Below, piece by piece: positions 62,841 to 64,000 of a stretch of 64,000 bases of DNA (positions are counted from its first letter, which is position 1; every line of letters starts with the position of its first letter). The position numbers were made by a program, and so were the translations under genes. The DNA is from Microplitis mediator (lineage: Eukaryota; Arthropoda; Insecta; Hymenoptera; Braconidae). The notes under the pieces were generated by a model. It did not search any database, was not told the DNA's origin, and worked only from the letters and a program-made list of their open reading frames with translations. The stretch is from the NCBI RefSeq assembly GCF_029852145.1, contig NC_079974.1, forward strand, positions 23,290,082-23,354,081, written 5' to 3'.

Positions 62841-63610
62841 TCCCGCTAAGAAAATTGTAAATTTTCAAAAATTCGGGAAGTTATTGGTTTCGGTCCGATT
62901 TACGAAAATTGAATTTCCATCAGATGTCGACGTTTCGAGGTCCTAGGAAGCTATTCTGACTAATTTCACGATGATGTCCGAGTGTATGTATGTATGTGTG
63001 TACGTACGTACGTACGTACGTATGTATGTATGTAAATATTCATAACTCTTGAACGGATGAACCGATTTTGATCGTTGAGGTGTCATTCGACGCGGCTTGT
63101 TAATGTCTTGAAGCCGTGAAAATTTGAACTTAATCGGTAGGGTGCGTTCAGAGATATTTCAAAAATAAAATTTTTTCGAAAATGTTTTATTTGGATAACT
63201 TTTAATTTTATCGATAGATTGATTCCAAAATTTAATCAGCTCTGAAACTCTATAAGCCGCGTCGAATGCCACCTCAACCATCAAAATCGGTTCATTCGTT
63301 CAAGAGAAACCGTTAACGAAAGAATTCAAAAAAAATTTTTTCCTTGGTTTTATTGAAATTTCTCAAAAACGGCTGAATAAATCAATTTCAAAATTTGATC
63401 AGCTTCAGAACTTGATAAAACGCGTCGATTGCCACCTCAACCATCAAAATCGGTTAATTCGTTCGCGAGATATCGTGGGAGAAGGAAATGCTAAAAAATG
63501 GTTTTTTACAAAACAATGGCATAAAAAAGTATTTGCGAGCTCGAAGAGCTCGAAAATGTAATCACAATAATGTTTTCGAGCTCAGCGAGCTCGAAAACAG
63601 CGGAAAGTTT
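62840..63610. repeat. Dispersed repeat with internally repeated response-like words
   Basis: CTTGAACGGATGAACCGATT, CCACCTCAACCATCAAAATC and GACGCGGCTTGT-like words recur in direct and inverted form over 700 bp. A (GTAT)n/(ACGT)n run lies at 62977-63032. Such blocks are common dispersed repeats in insect genomes; the class is not clear. A 14-bp dyad GAGCTCGAAGAGCTCGAAAA / TTTTCGAGCTC lies near 63540-63600. Confidence 0.5.
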
Positions 63611-63636
63611 TGGGGCTGGCCCGCAGGGTCAACTGA

Positions 63637-63905
63637 CAGACTGATTTTCTATTGATTTTCTATCGATTTTCTATGACAGCAACAAGTTTTTGTTTTCTGT
63701 CAATTTTCTATGGATTTTCTATCGATTTTCTATGACAGCAACAAGTTTTTGTTTTCTGTCAATTTCCTATGGATTTTCTATCGATTTTCTCTGACAGCAA
63801 CAAGTTTTTGTTTTCTGTCAATTTCCTATGGATTTTCTATCGATTTTCTATGACAGCAACAAGTTTTTGTTTTCTGTCAATTTTCTATCGATTTTCTATG
63901 ACAGT
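63637..63905. repeat. Tandem array of about 60-bp units
   Basis: Four to five copies of a unit containing ATGGATTTTCTATCGATTTT and CTATGACAGCAACAAGTTTT, nearly identical to each other. No gene. Confidence 0.85.
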
Positions 63906-64000
63906 AATTATTGTGATAGCAATTGTATACAAATTATATATAAAATTAATACTAATAATAATTTTGATAGTAATTGTATACAAATTATATCTAAAATTAA

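Overview
This window is AT-rich animal nuclear DNA with GT-AG introns, many of them 60-95 nt, and dense in non-autonomous repeats. The encoded proteins (row-type zinc-finger protein, ovarian-tumour Otu, ciboulot-type thymosin, B52/SRp55, Mlc-c) are insect. The intron style and repeat content suggest a hymenopteran, perhaps a braconid parasitoid wasp; the order-level call is an inference and the family-level call is a guess.

Layout: 1-159 is the 3' end of an unidentified + strand gene, tail to tail with GATAD1 (-, 303-2262), whose second intron holds a 5'-truncated LINE. WDSUB1 (+, 3724-10337, 13 exons, two complete WD40 propellers, then SAM and U-box) is followed by the essential myosin light chain Mlc-c (+, 10929-12065) and ornithine decarboxylase antizyme (+, about 14535-18412, with a +1 frameshift site). 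A row-like zinc-finger gene (-, 20894-26058) is divergent from VIPAS39/SPE-39 (+, 27755-30561). VIPAS39 converges on otu (-, 31045-37213). Next come ciboulot (-, 39053-41241, four thymosin repeats) and the SR splicing factor B52/SRp55 (-, 47945-58369, with a 5' UTR exon ending at 61080). The stretch 61500-64000 holds only repeats and unassigned sequence. All exon joins given here were checked for GT-AG borders and reading phase by hand.

Nearly every long intron or intergenic gap is filled by inverted-repeat elements. There are six roughly 0.8-1.5 kb near-perfect palindromes flanked by 8-bp direct repeats (hAT-like). There are about two dozen 200-bp palindromes ending in TAGCAGAC, two foldback elements ending in CACGGAAA, and two 950-bp palindromes ending in CACCGG. 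Several tandem arrays are also present. Because most large palindromes lie in introns, pre-mRNAs of WDSUB1, row, VIPAS39, otu and B52 should contain long hairpins.

The most striking gene-level observation is in B52. Both the first and last parts of RRM1 are encoded by duplicated exon pairs (58247-58370/58078-58204 and 57168-57248/57043-57138). The paired exons are separated by only 42 and 29 nt, too short for normal splicing, so each pair looks mutually exclusive and the gene should make SR proteins with alternative RRM1 domains.
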